Positions 7,759-15,358 of a DNA stretch of 20,614 nucleotides are shown in pieces. The stretch is taken from assembly GCA_946055445.1 (NCBI GenBank), contig CAMGGF010000004.1:1-20614 (forward strand). Reading direction: 5' to 3'. Source of the stretch: an uncultured Ruminococcus sp. (GTDB taxonomy: Bacteria; Bacillota; Clostridia; Oscillospirales; Acutalibacteraceae). Below the pieces are notes generated by a model. It ran no database searches, was not told where the DNA came from, and saw only the letters and a list, made by a program, of their open reading frames with translations. Each line of letters starts with the position of its first letter. The first letter of the stretch is position 1. The position numbers were made by a program, and so were the translations under genes.

Positions 7759-7929
7759 TTCGGAAACTGCATAAAAATTGAACGGAATTTTTGACACACA
7801 AAATGCAAAAGGCGTCGGGCAGCGAACCGAACAAAGCCCGAAACCGCCAAATGCACGCACGCACAGCGCCCTGTTTGCACCGCGGCGGAAAGATTTATGC
7901 AAAATTCAGCATAAAATATGGAAAAACAC

Positions 7930-7958
7930 TTGATTTCAACCGCAAAATGCAATATGAT
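7930..7958 (+). promoter_or_regulatory. sigma-70/SigA-type promoter for the M28 peptidase gene
   Basis: TTGATT (7930-7935), a 17-bp spacer and TATGAT (7953-7958) lie 50 bp before the ATG at 8009. A second TATAAT at 7962-7967 has no good -35. Confidence 0.6.
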
Positions 7959-8008
7959 AAATATAATTATTTATTTTTCTTTGTGAAAAAATATTGGGAG
8001 GCAAAACT

Positions 8009-9346
8009 ATGAAAGAAGAAAACCGAAAATATGCCGAAGTTGCTTTCGGTATCGTCAAAGACGCCGCCGAAAAAATCGGTTCGCGCTTACCGGGCTCCGA
8101 GGGGGAACGGAAATACGCGCGTTATATGGGCGATAAACTCCGCGAAATCGGTATTGAGCCGAAAACCGAGGAATTTGCCGTTTCACCGCGTGCGTCCATC
8201 GGCGGTATTCCGTATGCAGGCTGGTTCGGCCTGGTTATGAGTGGGCTTGTGTACTTTGCGCTCAGCATGAACACCCTTTGGTTCGGCATGGCGCTTGCAG
8301 GTATTTGCGTGGTGCTGTGGCTTATTTTGAGCGTGTTTTTGTATAAGCCGTGGTTTGATATGTTCTTCCGCCAGAAAATATCGCAGAATACATACGGCGA
8401 ACTTTTGCCCGAAGACGGCAAATATGATTACACCATTATCCTTTCGGGGCACACCGATACCAGTTGGACTTGGCGGCATTCCGAACACGCTTATAAATAC
8501 CGCGACAAACCGATTTTGGGCATTCTTGCCACTTACGGAAAAGTCGGTTTCGGCGCGATTTGCGTATTCTTCTTAATCGGTGTTTCGATTGCAATGGCTG
8601 TGATTACCACCGGTCGCTATGTTGGTGCAATGTGGGCGAATTTGGTTGTGCAGAGTGAATCGTATTACAGATTTATTGTGGCAATGCACTTTTTACCGCT
8701 TGTTACGGCAATCGGCAGTTGCTTTGTGATTATGTGGGCTGACCCGCACGAAGAAAACGCTTCTCGAGGGGCAATGGATAACGCCACCGGTTGTGCGTTG
8801 AGTTACGCGGTTACCAAGTATTTCAAAGAAAATCCTGACAAAATGCCGAAAAACTGCCGCATCATTGATTTCAACTGCGGCTCGGAAGAGGCAGGCTTGC
8901 GCGGTTCTATGGCGTTTGCCGAAGAACACAAAAACGATGAGATGCTCAAAAACGCGTGGAATATTAACATTGACTCCGTCGCGGACAAAGACTATTTCGA
9001 GGTCGTCATCAAAGACGATTGGCAGTTTACGCGCTTTGATACCGATTTGGAAAAGATGTTTAAAGACACATTCGGGGAACTCGGGATTGAAAGCAAAACC
9101 AACGGCTGTATTCACAATCCTGTCGGCGGTTGCGACAGCACCCCGATGACCAAAGCCGGCGTGAAATCCGTTACCTTTGCAGCGCAAAACCCGGTGCTTA
9201 CTTATTATTATCACACTTGGCGCGATACCGCCGACCGTTTTGAAGTTGAAACCGTCGGTGACGGCTTTGAAGTGATTTTAGGCGTGATTGACAAAATTGC
9301 GGCGTTCCAAGAGGCCAACGGTTACAACGGCCCACAGAAAAAGTAA
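8009..9346 (+). CDS. membrane-spanning M28-family zinc peptidase
   Basis: This 445-residue protein carries a complete set of M28 metal ligands and catalytic residues: H148 and D150 (SGHTDT), D257 (AMDNATG), E293/E294 (GSEEAGLRGS), D322 (NIDSVAD) and H402 (YHTWRDTAD). M28 enzymes are aminopeptidases or carboxypeptidases. What is unusual is the hydrophobic segments inside the fold: a pair at about 70-112, before the first ligand, and another pair at about 179-200 and 222-244, between the HxD and the next aspartate. The enzyme is thus probably membrane-embedded with its active site on one face. The frame allows a TTG at 7994, but GGGAGG (7996-8001) places the start at ATG 8009. No N-terminal signal peptide is visible. 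It is monocistronic, with a promoter upstream and a hairpin downstream. The substrate is unknown. Confidence 0.85.
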   Translation: MKEENRKYAEVAFGIVKDAAEKIGSRLPGSEGERKYARYMGDKLREIGIEPKTEEFAVSPRASIGGIPYAGWFGLVMSGLVYFALSMNTLWFGMALAGICVVLWLILSVFLYKPWFDMFFRQKISQNTYGELLPEDGKYDYTIILSGHTDTSWTWRHSEHAYKYRDKPILGILATYGKVGFGAICVFFLIGVSIAMAVITTGRYVGAMWANLVVQSESYYRFIVAMHFLPLVTAIGSCFVIMWADPHEENASRGAMDNATGCALSYAVTKYFKENPDKMPKNCRIIDFNCGSEEAGLRGSMAFAEEHKNDEMLKNAWNINIDSVADKDYFEVVIKDDWQFTRFDTDLEKMFKDTFGELGIESKTNGCIHNPVGGCDSTPMTKAGVKSVTFAAQNPVLTYYYHTWRDTADRFEVETVGDGFEVILGVIDKIAAFQEANGYNGPQKK

Positions 9347-9367
9347 AACTCTAAAAATGCGTACAAA

Positions 9368-9399
9368 AAACAGGCGGTCAACAGACTGCCTGTTTTTTT
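9368..9399. terminator. intrinsic terminator after the M28 peptidase gene
   Basis: A 12-bp stem (9368-9379 with 9384-9395, one G-U pair) has an AACA loop and is followed by T on the plus strand. Read on the minus strand it also ends in a T run, so it could work in both directions. Confidence 0.88.
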
Positions 9400-9466
9400 G
9401 CTTTGGGACTTTGTACCGTTTTGTAACACCAAACAAACCGTAAATACAGGTGCGGGTGCCCGTCGT

Positions 9467-9490
9467 GTAGGGAACGGTCTTGACCGTTCC
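9467..9490 (+). repeat. REP-like palindrome with a different stem (variant of the 4243 unit)
   Basis: A 24-nt unit with a GTAG tag, a 9-nt arm GGAACGGTC, a TT loop and the arm GACCGTTCC, giving a perfect 9-bp stem. Length, tag and loop match the REP unit beside the RAYT gene, while most stem bases differ in a paired way. It lies between two terminators in the gap between convergent genes and has no U-tract, so it is not a terminator itself. Confidence 0.65.
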
Positions 9491-9504
9491 GCCGAAACAA
9501 CAAA

Positions 9505-9538
9505 AACCCCGCCGACACGCAAACTGTCAGCGGGGGTT
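9505..9538 (-). terminator. intrinsic terminator for the GH95 gene
   Basis: An inverted repeat (arms about 9505-9517 and 9525-9538, one mismatch and one extra G) is followed on the minus strand by a TTTTTG tract, 18 nt after the GH95 stop. Confidence 0.8.
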
Positions 9539-9556
9539 GCTGTTCGTTTATATGGT

Positions 9557-11935
9557 TTATGCCGTTACCAGTCGATAGGTTTCACCCTGCACCGTGTCAA
9601 ACACCAAGCAACCGTTTTCGTCATAGGTGTTCTCTTGCCCGTCTGAAAAGGCGAGTTTGCCGTTTTCGACGGCGATTTTACATACGCCGCCTGCGCGGGA
9701 GAGCACTTCGACGGTTTGCAGTTTGCCGTCTTGCCACGAAAATGCCAATTCGAAATTGCCGCGCGCCACAAGCCCGCGAATTTCGCCGTTTTTCCAAGCG
9801 GCAGGCAAAGCGGGCAGCAGGTCGATTTGCCCCAAATGGCTTTGCATCAGCATTTCCGATACCGCCGCCGTATAGCCATAGTTGCCGTCAATTTGGAACG
9901 GCGGGTGCGAGTCCCAAAGATTGATGTACAGACCGTACCGCACAAGCATTCCGATAAGCGTCAGTGCGCGGTCGCCTTCGCCTGTGCGTGCACGCGAGCA
10001 AATTCGTTGTGCCATTGCCCAGCCTGTGGAACGGTCGCCGCGGTCATTGAGCGATACCTTTGCCGCCTCAATATATTCGGCGTTTTTGTGCCGATTGATG
10101 AGGTTACCGGGGTACAGCCCCAAAAGATGCGACAAATGGCGGTGGTGCGACTGCCCGACGGAGCCCAATTTTCCTTCGTGATACCACTCTTTTATCTGTC
10201 CGCTTTCGCCGATTTCCAAGGGGCGCAGTTTTTCCATGATTTCCAAACGGTGCGCGGTTTGTTCTGCGTCCACGCCCAAAACTTTTGCACTTTCGGTTGT
10301 GTCAAAGAATAACTGCCAAAGCATCGACTGTTCGTAGGTATTGCCTGCCGTGCGCGGCCCGTGCTCAGGTGAGAAACAGGGCACGCTTAACAACCGCCCG
10401 TCTTTTTCTACCAAAAGCGATTCAAAATAATCCGCCGCCTCTGTCAGCATCGGGTAAATCTCGTTTTGTAACAATGCCTTGTCGCAGGTGTATTCATACA
10501 TTTCGTAGATGTTGTGTAAAATCCACGCCACGGCAACAGGCGACCAACCCCACGAAAAATCCCAACCGGGGCAGGTCCAGCCGAACGGCGTGTTTTGGGT
10601 GTGATACAAAAAGCCGTTGCGCTCGTTTTCTTTGCTCTCACGCCCCGTATAGACCGCCGCAGTTACGCGCCCGGGCGCACAAAGCGCTTTGACATAGCGC
10701 AAAAGCGGCGCGGCACATTCCGCCAAATTGCCCGTAAAGGTCGGCCAGTAGTTCATTTGTAAATTGATGTTTAAATGATAATCGCAGGCCCACATCGGCG
10801 TGTTGGAATGGTTCCATATGCCTTGCAGATTAGAGGGCAGTATATCGGTTTCGCGCGAGGCGGCAATGGTCAAATACCGCCCGTATTGGTACAGCAATTC
10901 TTCTAAGGAACGGCGAATTTCGGGTGCGCAGTTTTCCGCTTGATAAGCGGCAAGCAGTTCGTCGGCAGGCAGTTCTTTGCCGCCGCCCAAAGAGAGTGCG
11001 GTGCGCGAGAATAAGGCTTGATAATCTTCTAAATGCGCCGCAAGCAAGGCGTCAAAACCTTTTTCCTTTGCCGCTTTTGCCGTTTTTTCTACGCGTGCAA
11101 ATACTGCGTCGGCCGACTCGCCTGTGCGGTAGACGGGGTAGTTGTCGCAATAGTCGGTGTCTGCCGCAAAATACGCGTTTATATATGTCGCGTTATGTAC
11201 TTTTATTTTGGTGTCGCAAACTGTGATTTTCCCGTCTGTTTCCGGCAAAAGCGCCGCCGCAAAGCAAAGCCCGTTATCCGGCACCTTGCCGCGATGAAAA
11301 ATGCCGTGCTCATTCGCCGAAACCGCCGCGCTGTGGTGCGTAGGGTAGGCGAGTGTACAGCAAAGCGGCGCACCCGTGCGTTCAATATGCAATACGCCGA
11401 CTTTGTCGGGATAGGACACGAAATATTTTCGTGTTTCCGAAATGGATTTGTCCGCCTTTTTTCGGTGAATTTCCGTGGTGCATACGGCGGTTTCCAAATC
11501 CAATTCGCGGTGATACCTGTCCGAGAACAGCATAGCGCGGTCAAACGCAATGCGGATTTCTCCCATACACTGATACGCGCCGTAGCCGTCTTTTTCACCA
11601 ACCAGTTTTTCACAAATGCGACTGCCTTCGTCATCGTTTCCGCTTAAAAATGCATCGCGTGCGTCTTGAAAATACTGGAAGCGCGTTTTGCCGTTTTCGT
11701 CCGTTCCCGTAATATTGCCGCCGCAGTAGGCAGGGCGCTTTTTGGAAGGACCACCCGTCCAAAAACTTTTGCAGTTGACGGTTATTTTCTCTTTGCTGAT
11801 ACCGCCGAGTGCGGAAAGCCCCAAACTGCCGTTGCCGATGGGTAGGGTAGTTTGTTCCCAAACGCTGTCCGCAGGCTTCAACGGGAGTTTTTTCTTTTCG
11901 AGCCGTTTATACGGTTTGTTAAAATAAATTTTCAT
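9557..11935 (-). CDS. GH95 family alpha-L-fucosidase (or alpha-L-galactosidase)
   Basis: This 792-residue protein matches glycoside hydrolase family 95 from end to end. The N-terminal beta-domain has TTLPIGNGSLGLSALGG (29-45) and FWTGGP (58-63). The helical (alpha/alpha)6 barrel has LQGIWNHSNTPMWACDYHLN, with N389 and N391 matching the asparagines that activate water in this family. SPEHGP (E524) fits the proposed acid, and HPPFQIDGNYG (D683) matches the conserved late aspartate. A C-terminal beta-domain follows. GH95 inverts the linkage, typically releasing L-fucose from Fuc-alpha-1,2-Gal ends of mucin, milk or plant glycans. There is no signal peptide or anchor, so it should act in the cytoplasm on imported oligosaccharides. 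The ribosome site is AGGCGGT. It is monocistronic with its own promoter and terminator. Specificity between fucose and galactose cannot be settled by eye. Confidence 0.93.
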   Translation of the reverse strand: MKIYFNKPYKRLEKKKLPLKPADSVWEQTTLPIGNGSLGLSALGGISKEKITVNCKSFWTGGPSKKRPAYCGGNITGTDENGKTRFQYFQDARDAFLSGNDDEGSRICEKLVGEKDGYGAYQCMGEIRIAFDRAMLFSDRYHRELDLETAVCTTEIHRKKADKSISETRKYFVSYPDKVGVLHIERTGAPLCCTLAYPTHHSAAVSANEHGIFHRGKVPDNGLCFAAALLPETDGKITVCDTKIKVHNATYINAYFAADTDYCDNYPVYRTGESADAVFARVEKTAKAAKEKGFDALLAAHLEDYQALFSRTALSLGGGKELPADELLAAYQAENCAPEIRRSLEELLYQYGRYLTIAASRETDILPSNLQGIWNHSNTPMWACDYHLNINLQMNYWPTFTGNLAECAAPLLRYVKALCAPGRVTAAVYTGRESKENERNGFLYHTQNTPFGWTCPGWDFSWGWSPVAVAWILHNIYEMYEYTCDKALLQNEIYPMLTEAADYFESLLVEKDGRLLSVPCFSPEHGPRTAGNTYEQSMLWQLFFDTTESAKVLGVDAEQTAHRLEIMEKLRPLEIGESGQIKEWYHEGKLGSVGQSHHRHLSHLLGLYPGNLINRHKNAEYIEAAKVSLNDRGDRSTGWAMAQRICSRARTGEGDRALTLIGMLVRYGLYINLWDSHPPFQIDGNYGYTAAVSEMLMQSHLGQIDLLPALPAAWKNGEIRGLVARGNFELAFSWQDGKLQTVEVLSRAGGVCKIAVENGKLAFSDGQENTYDENGCLVFDTVQGETYRLVTA

Positions 11936-11961
11936 GTTGCACCGCCTATGGTGTTTTTTTC

Positions 11962-11990
11962 ATTGTATCATATTTTTTGTAACCTCACAA
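11962..11990 (-). promoter_or_regulatory. sigma-70/SigA-type promoter for the GH95 gene
   Basis: On the minus strand TTGTGA (11990-11985), a 17-bp spacer and TACAAT (11967-11962) lie 26 bp before the ATG at 11935. Confidence 0.6.
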
Positions 11991-12018
11991 GTGCATTTCA
12001 CGGACAAACGCCGAAGAA

Positions 12019-12043
12019 AGCCGCCGACAGACTGTCGGCGGCT
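12019..12043 (-). terminator. intrinsic terminator for the glutamate dehydrogenase gene
   Basis: A perfect 11-bp stem (12019-12029 with 12033-12043) has a 3-nt loop. On the minus strand it is followed by TTTCTTC, 20 nt after the gdh stop codon. Confidence 0.78.
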
Positions 12044-12063
12044 GTTTGAAACTGTTTCGCTGT

Positions 12064-13317
12064 TTACGGCCAAATGCCGCGATACCGTAAAGTATCTACA
12101 ATGCGGCGCAGTGCAATTAAGTATGCGCCTGTGCGTAAGGTGACATTTTTTTCTTCGGCAATATCATACACACCGCCGAACGCTTTTTCCATTTTTCTGG
12201 CGAGTTTTTCGTTCACATCTTTTTCGTCCCATTCGAGCGCCTGCAAGTTTTGCACCCACTCAAAATACGAAACGATAACGCCGCCGGAGTTCGCCAAAAT
12301 ATCCGGCACAATGACAACACCCTTTTTCTCTAAAATATCGTCTGCTTCCACTGTGGTCGGACCGTTTGCACCTTCCACTATGATTTTTGCGCGAATACGG
12401 TCGGCATTTTGGGCGTTGATTTGATTTTCAAGCGCCGCAGGGATCAGCACCGTCACATCGCTTTCCAAAATCTCGGCATTGGAAATGCGCGTCATACCGT
12501 CTTCATTGTAACCGGAAAGCAGATTGCCGCGTGTCGAAAGATAGTCGCAAATCGCCGGAATATTTAAGCCTGTTTCTTTGTAAATACCGCCCGAAACATC
12601 GCTGACCGCAACTACCTTTGCCCCTTTTTCATACAGAAGCCGCGCCGAAATACTGCCGACATTGCCCATACCCTGTACGGCAACGGTCACGTTTTCTATT
12701 GCAACGCCCAGTTTTTCGCAAATGTATACCGTGTTCAGCATAACGCCTCTGCCCGTCGCCTCTGCGCGCCCCAAACTGCCGCCGAGTTGCAACGGTTTGC
12801 CCGTAACCACAGCAGGCGTCGAGTGACCGTTTAACATACTGTATGTATCCATAACCCAGCCCATCACTTCGGCATTCGTGCCGACATCGGGCGCGGGAAT
12901 ATCGCGCTCGGGGCCGATAATCGGTGCAATCATCGTTGTAAAGCGTCTGGTCAGCCGTTGCAGTTCCCCCAAAGAAAGGGTAGAGGGGTCTACCTCAATG
13001 CCGCCTTTGCCGCCGCCGTAAGGAATATCCGCTACGGCGCATTTAAAGGTCATCCAAGCCGCAAGCGCTTTCACTTCGTCGATGTTGACATTTTGGTGAT
13101 AACGAATACCGCCTTTTGCAGGGCCGCGTACGGTGGAATGCTGTACGCGGAAGCCTTGGAATACACGAACCGAGCCGTCATCCATTCGCACGGGAACGGA
13201 AACGCGCAGTTCTCGTTCAGGGTATTTCACAGCCTCGTAATCCGTCGGAGCAAGGCCTAAAATCTTCGCCGCTTTTTCTACGGTTGCCAGTACATTGTCA
13301 TACGGGTTATACGCCAT
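12064..13317 (-). CDS. gdhA: glutamate dehydrogenase (Glu/Leu/Phe/Val dehydrogenase family)
   Basis: This 417-residue protein interconverts glutamate and 2-oxoglutarate plus ammonia, linking carbon and nitrogen metabolism in the cytoplasm. Substrate-site lysines are seen in GPAKGGIRYH (K68), FKCA (K92) and PYGGGKGG (K104, catalytic), with D144 in APDVGT. The nucleotide fold follows with VQGMGNVGS (214-222); D240 at the end of its second strand suggests NAD rather than NADP, which is inference. GANGPT in the C-terminal part is also typical. The frame opens further upstream, but AGGAG before ATG 13317 and the family N-terminus set the start. A consensus-like promoter and a 7-bp inverted repeat lie upstream, and a terminator follows. 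It is a single-gene unit; the choice between gdhA, gluD and rocG naming is arbitrary. Confidence 0.92.
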   Translation of the reverse strand: MAYNPYDNVLATVEKAAKILGLAPTDYEAVKYPERELRVSVPVRMDDGSVRVFQGFRVQHSTVRGPAKGGIRYHQNVNIDEVKALAAWMTFKCAVADIPYGGGKGGIEVDPSTLSLGELQRLTRRFTTMIAPIIGPERDIPAPDVGTNAEVMGWVMDTYSMLNGHSTPAVVTGKPLQLGGSLGRAEATGRGVMLNTVYICEKLGVAIENVTVAVQGMGNVGSISARLLYEKGAKVVAVSDVSGGIYKETGLNIPAICDYLSTRGNLLSGYNEDGMTRISNAEILESDVTVLIPAALENQINAQNADRIRAKIIVEGANGPTTVEADDILEKKGVVIVPDILANSGGVIVSYFEWVQNLQALEWDEKDVNEKLARKMEKAFGGVYDIAEEKNVTLRTGAYLIALRRIVDTLRYRGIWP

Positions 13318-13348
13318 CGTGTTCACTCCTCGTTTTGAATTACACGAA

Positions 13349-13366
13349 AGTGAATACCAATTCACT
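13349..13366. promoter_or_regulatory. inverted repeat just downstream of the gdh promoter, possible operator
   Basis: Perfect 7-bp arms AGTGAAT and ATTCACT flank ACCA. On the minus strand it falls about 10 bp past the -10, at the expected transcription start, in position to block initiation. A further GTTCACT half-site overlaps the ribosome-site region (13321-13327). The binding protein is unknown. Confidence 0.45.
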
Positions 13367-13376
13367 CTCTGAAATC

Positions 13377-13405
13377 AGTATCGTTCATTTTTTACCGTTT
13401 GTCAA
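13377..13405 (-). promoter_or_regulatory. sigma-70/SigA-type promoter for the glutamate dehydrogenase gene
   Basis: On the minus strand a perfect TTGACA (13405-13400), a 17-bp spacer and GATACT (13382-13377) lie 59 bp before the ATG at 13317. Confidence 0.65.
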
Positions 13406-13504
13406 TGCCCATTTTGAAAAAAGACGCGCTGCGGCTTAATTTTGGAATTATACATAAAGAGAATGGTTTGGATATAGTGAAAATAAACAAGGCAAATTAC
13501 ACAA

Positions 13505-13533
13505 AAACGCCTGCCGATTTTCGGCAGGCGTTT
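13505..13533 (-). terminator. intrinsic terminator for the UPF0210/ACT operon
   Basis: A perfect 13-bp stem (13505-13517 with 13521-13533) has a 3-nt loop. On the minus strand the stem runs into a T tract; it lies 15 nt after the stop of the UPF0210 gene. Confidence 0.88.
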
Positions 13534-13548
13534 CGCTGAACGGTTTTG

Positions 13549-14904
13549 TCAGTTTTTCAGGCTTTGTAACGGCGCAGGGATTCTGCCGCCGCGGTGAATG
13601 AATTTCGCGGGGGAGGCAGCGTTGACTTTCATAACGGGTCCGTACCCTAAAAGCCCGCCGAAATTCAAAGTATCCCCGATGGTTTTGCCGATGGCGGGAA
13701 TGACGCGCACCGCCGTGGTTTTGGAATTGACCATACCAATCGCGGCTTCGTCGGCAATAATGCCCGAAATGACTTCGGCGCTTGTGTCGCCGGGAATGAT
13801 AATCATATCAAGGCCGACCGAGCAAACCGCCGTCATAGCCTCTAGTTTTTCAATGGAAAGCGTGCCGTTTTCGGCGGCGGCAATCATACCCGCGTCCTCT
13901 GAAACGGGAATAAACGCGCCCGAAAGCCCGCCGACATGGGAAGACGCCATTACGCCGCCTTTTTTCACGGCGTCATTTAATAAAGCAAGGCAGGCGGTTG
14001 TGCCGTGTGCGCCGCATTGCTCTAAGCCCATTTCTTCCAAAATGTGCGCGACGGAGTCACCGACTGCGGGGGTGGGGGCGAGCGACAAATCCACAATGCC
14101 GAACGGCACATTTAAACGCTTCGCCGCCTCTTTGGCAACCAACTGCCCGACGCGTGTAATTTTGAATGCGGTTTTCTTCACGGTGTCCGCAACATCGGTG
14201 ATGTTGCCGTCGGGAATTTTTTGCAATGCCGCGCGCACAACGCCGGGGCCGGAAACGCCGACATTGATGACGCAATCCGCTTCGCCCGCACCGTGAAATG
14301 CACCTGCCATAAAGGGATTGTCCTCAGGCGCATTGCAGAATACCACGAGTTTTGCAGGACCGATACAGCCCTTGTCTGCCGTAATTTCCGCCGCTTCGCG
14401 CACAACTTTACCCATTGTGGCAACCGCGTCCATATTGATGCCCGCTTTGGTCGAGCCGATGTTGACGCTGGAACAAATGTGTTGTGTTTCGGCAAGTGCC
14501 TCGGGAATGCTGCGAATGAGCGCTTCGTCGCCGGCGGCAAAGCCTTTTTGCACAAGGGCTGAGTACCCGCCGATAAAGTTGACACCCACCGTTTGCGATG
14601 CCTTTTCCAAAGTTTTTGCATACAAAACGGGGTTTCCGCCGCTTGCGGCAACGAGCATCGAAATCGGCGTCACGGCAATGCGTTTGTGAATAATCGGAAT
14701 GCCGTATTCCTTTTCGATGTTTTCGCCGGTTTCGACCAAGTGCTCCGCCTGACGGCAGATTTTGTCATAGATTTTGTCACAGGAACGGGAAATATCCGAA
14801 TCCGCACAACTCAAAAGCGAAATGCCCATTGTGATGGTGCGAATGTCTAAATTTTCTTCCCGAATCATATTGATGGTTTCAAGTATATCGTGTGTGTTAA
14901 TCAT
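13549..14904 (-). CDS. UPF0210/PFL-family (DUF711) protein
   Basis: This 451-residue protein belongs to the UPF0210 family, recognised from DIRTITMGISLLSCADSD (20-37), IHKRIAVTPISM and the glycine-rich GVSGPGVVRAAL. The family is sometimes annotated as pyruvate-formate-lyase-like because of its fold, but the glycyl-radical motif is not seen here and no reaction is established. It is soluble, without signal or membrane segments, and has the family's usual length. The start ATG 14904 has an AAAGGAA ribosome site. It lies 17 nt downstream of the ACT-domain gene. This two-gene order is conserved widely in Bacillota and other phyla, which points to a shared, probably amino-acid-sensing, function. 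A strong hairpin ends the operon. Confidence 0.87.
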   Translation of the reverse strand: MINTHDILETINMIREENLDIRTITMGISLLSCADSDISRSCDKIYDKICRQAEHLVETGENIEKEYGIPIIHKRIAVTPISMLVAASGGNPVLYAKTLEKASQTVGVNFIGGYSALVQKGFAAGDEALIRSIPEALAETQHICSSVNIGSTKAGINMDAVATMGKVVREAAEITADKGCIGPAKLVVFCNAPEDNPFMAGAFHGAGEADCVINVGVSGPGVVRAALQKIPDGNITDVADTVKKTAFKITRVGQLVAKEAAKRLNVPFGIVDLSLAPTPAVGDSVAHILEEMGLEQCGAHGTTACLALLNDAVKKGGVMASSHVGGLSGAFIPVSEDAGMIAAAENGTLSIEKLEAMTAVCSVGLDMIIIPGDTSAEVISGIIADEAAIGMVNSKTTAVRVIPAIGKTIGDTLNFGGLLGYGPVMKVNAASPAKFIHRGGRIPAPLQSLKN

Positions 14905-14921
14905 ACTGTAAATTCCTTTTG

Positions 14922-15191
14922 TCAGATTCTGTGCATCGAATTAAAAATGTCCTCGTGCATGGCGTTTACGGAAAGATTCATTTCTTCTCCGAGCGCCTTT
15001 GCTTCATCTGCCAAAACGGTAAAGGGAACATTGCAGTTTTTGACATCTGCAAGCATAATCATACAGAACATATCCTGCAAAATACTTTGTGTGACTTCAA
15101 TAATGTTGACATTGTGTTCTGCACACATTGCGGAAACCTTCGCCAAAATGCCGACGGTATCCCGTCCGACTACGGTAATAATCGCGCGCAT
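14922..15191 (-). CDS. ACT-domain protein, UPF0237 family
   Basis: This 89-residue protein is essentially one ACT domain and starts MRAIITVVGRDTVGILAKVS. ACT domains bind amino acids or other small ligands, usually as dimers; GcvR-like regulators share this fold. The longer open frame upstream is rejected because GGAGG sits 9 nt before ATG 15191 and the ACT fold begins exactly there. It is the first gene of a two-gene operon with the UPF0210 gene 17 nt downstream, and an extended -10 element lies upstream. The likely job is to sense a ligand for its partner, but this is inferred from context only. Confidence 0.88.
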   Translation of the reverse strand: MRAIITVVGRDTVGILAKVSAMCAEHNVNIIEVTQSILQDMFCMIMLADVKNCNVPFTVLADEAKALGEEMNLSVNAMHEDIFNSMHRI

Positions 15192-15222
15192 AAATGATAA
15201 CCTCCGAAAAATGATTGCACCT

Positions 15223-15231
15223 ATCATACCA
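15223..15231 (-). promoter_or_regulatory. extended -10 promoter for the ACT/UPF0210 operon
   Basis: On the minus strand TGG directly precedes TATGAT (TGn-TATGAT), 31 bp before the ATG at 15191. There is no good -35, which is usual for extended -10 promoters. Confidence 0.45.
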
Positions 15232-15310
15232 CACTCTTTTTGGAAATGACAGCCTATTTTAAAAAATTTGGAAAATTTGTAAAAAAACTGTATGCCAACT
15301 GCGTAAAATA

Positions 15311-15319
15311 TGCTAAAAT
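15311..15319 (+). promoter_or_regulatory. possible extended -10 promoter for the PHP-ispE-patatin operon
   Basis: TGC followed by TAAAAT (15314-15319) lies 39 bp before ATG 15359 and lacks a clear -35. TATACA at 15323-15328 is an alternative -10. Confidence 0.35.
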
Positions 15320-15358
15320 AACTATACACTGTTGAGAGATAAGCGAGGCGGTTTTTCC

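Larger units (their letters stand above)
7681..8008. other. divergent intergenic region (328 bp)
   Basis: It separates the symporter (minus) from the M28 peptidase (plus). Each end carries a promoter and ribosome site of the adjacent gene. The middle, about 7760-7920, is GC-richer. It shows no convincing gene, and the open frames there look like overrun of the neighbouring coding frames. No clear hairpin or operator was seen. Confidence 0.6.

Noticed and set aside
7681..7902. N-terminal extension of the symporter to 549 residues
   Set aside because: The extra 74 residues are Arg/Cys-rich and unlike the family, and the promoter and ribosome site lie downstream of that longer start.
9453..9466. 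Short CGGGTGCCCG palindrome just before the second REP-like unit
   Set aside because: A 4-bp stem is too short to call, although it might be a worn neighbouring REP unit.
13598..14296. Plus-strand open frame (232 codons) opposite the UPF0210 gene
   Set aside because: It is antisense to a conserved gene and its Ser/Pro/Ala-rich product resembles a reverse-frame artefact.
15192..15329. N-terminal extension of the ACT protein to 135 residues
   Set aside because: The GGAGG site and the extended -10 element lie inside it, and the ACT fold starts exactly at ATG 15191.
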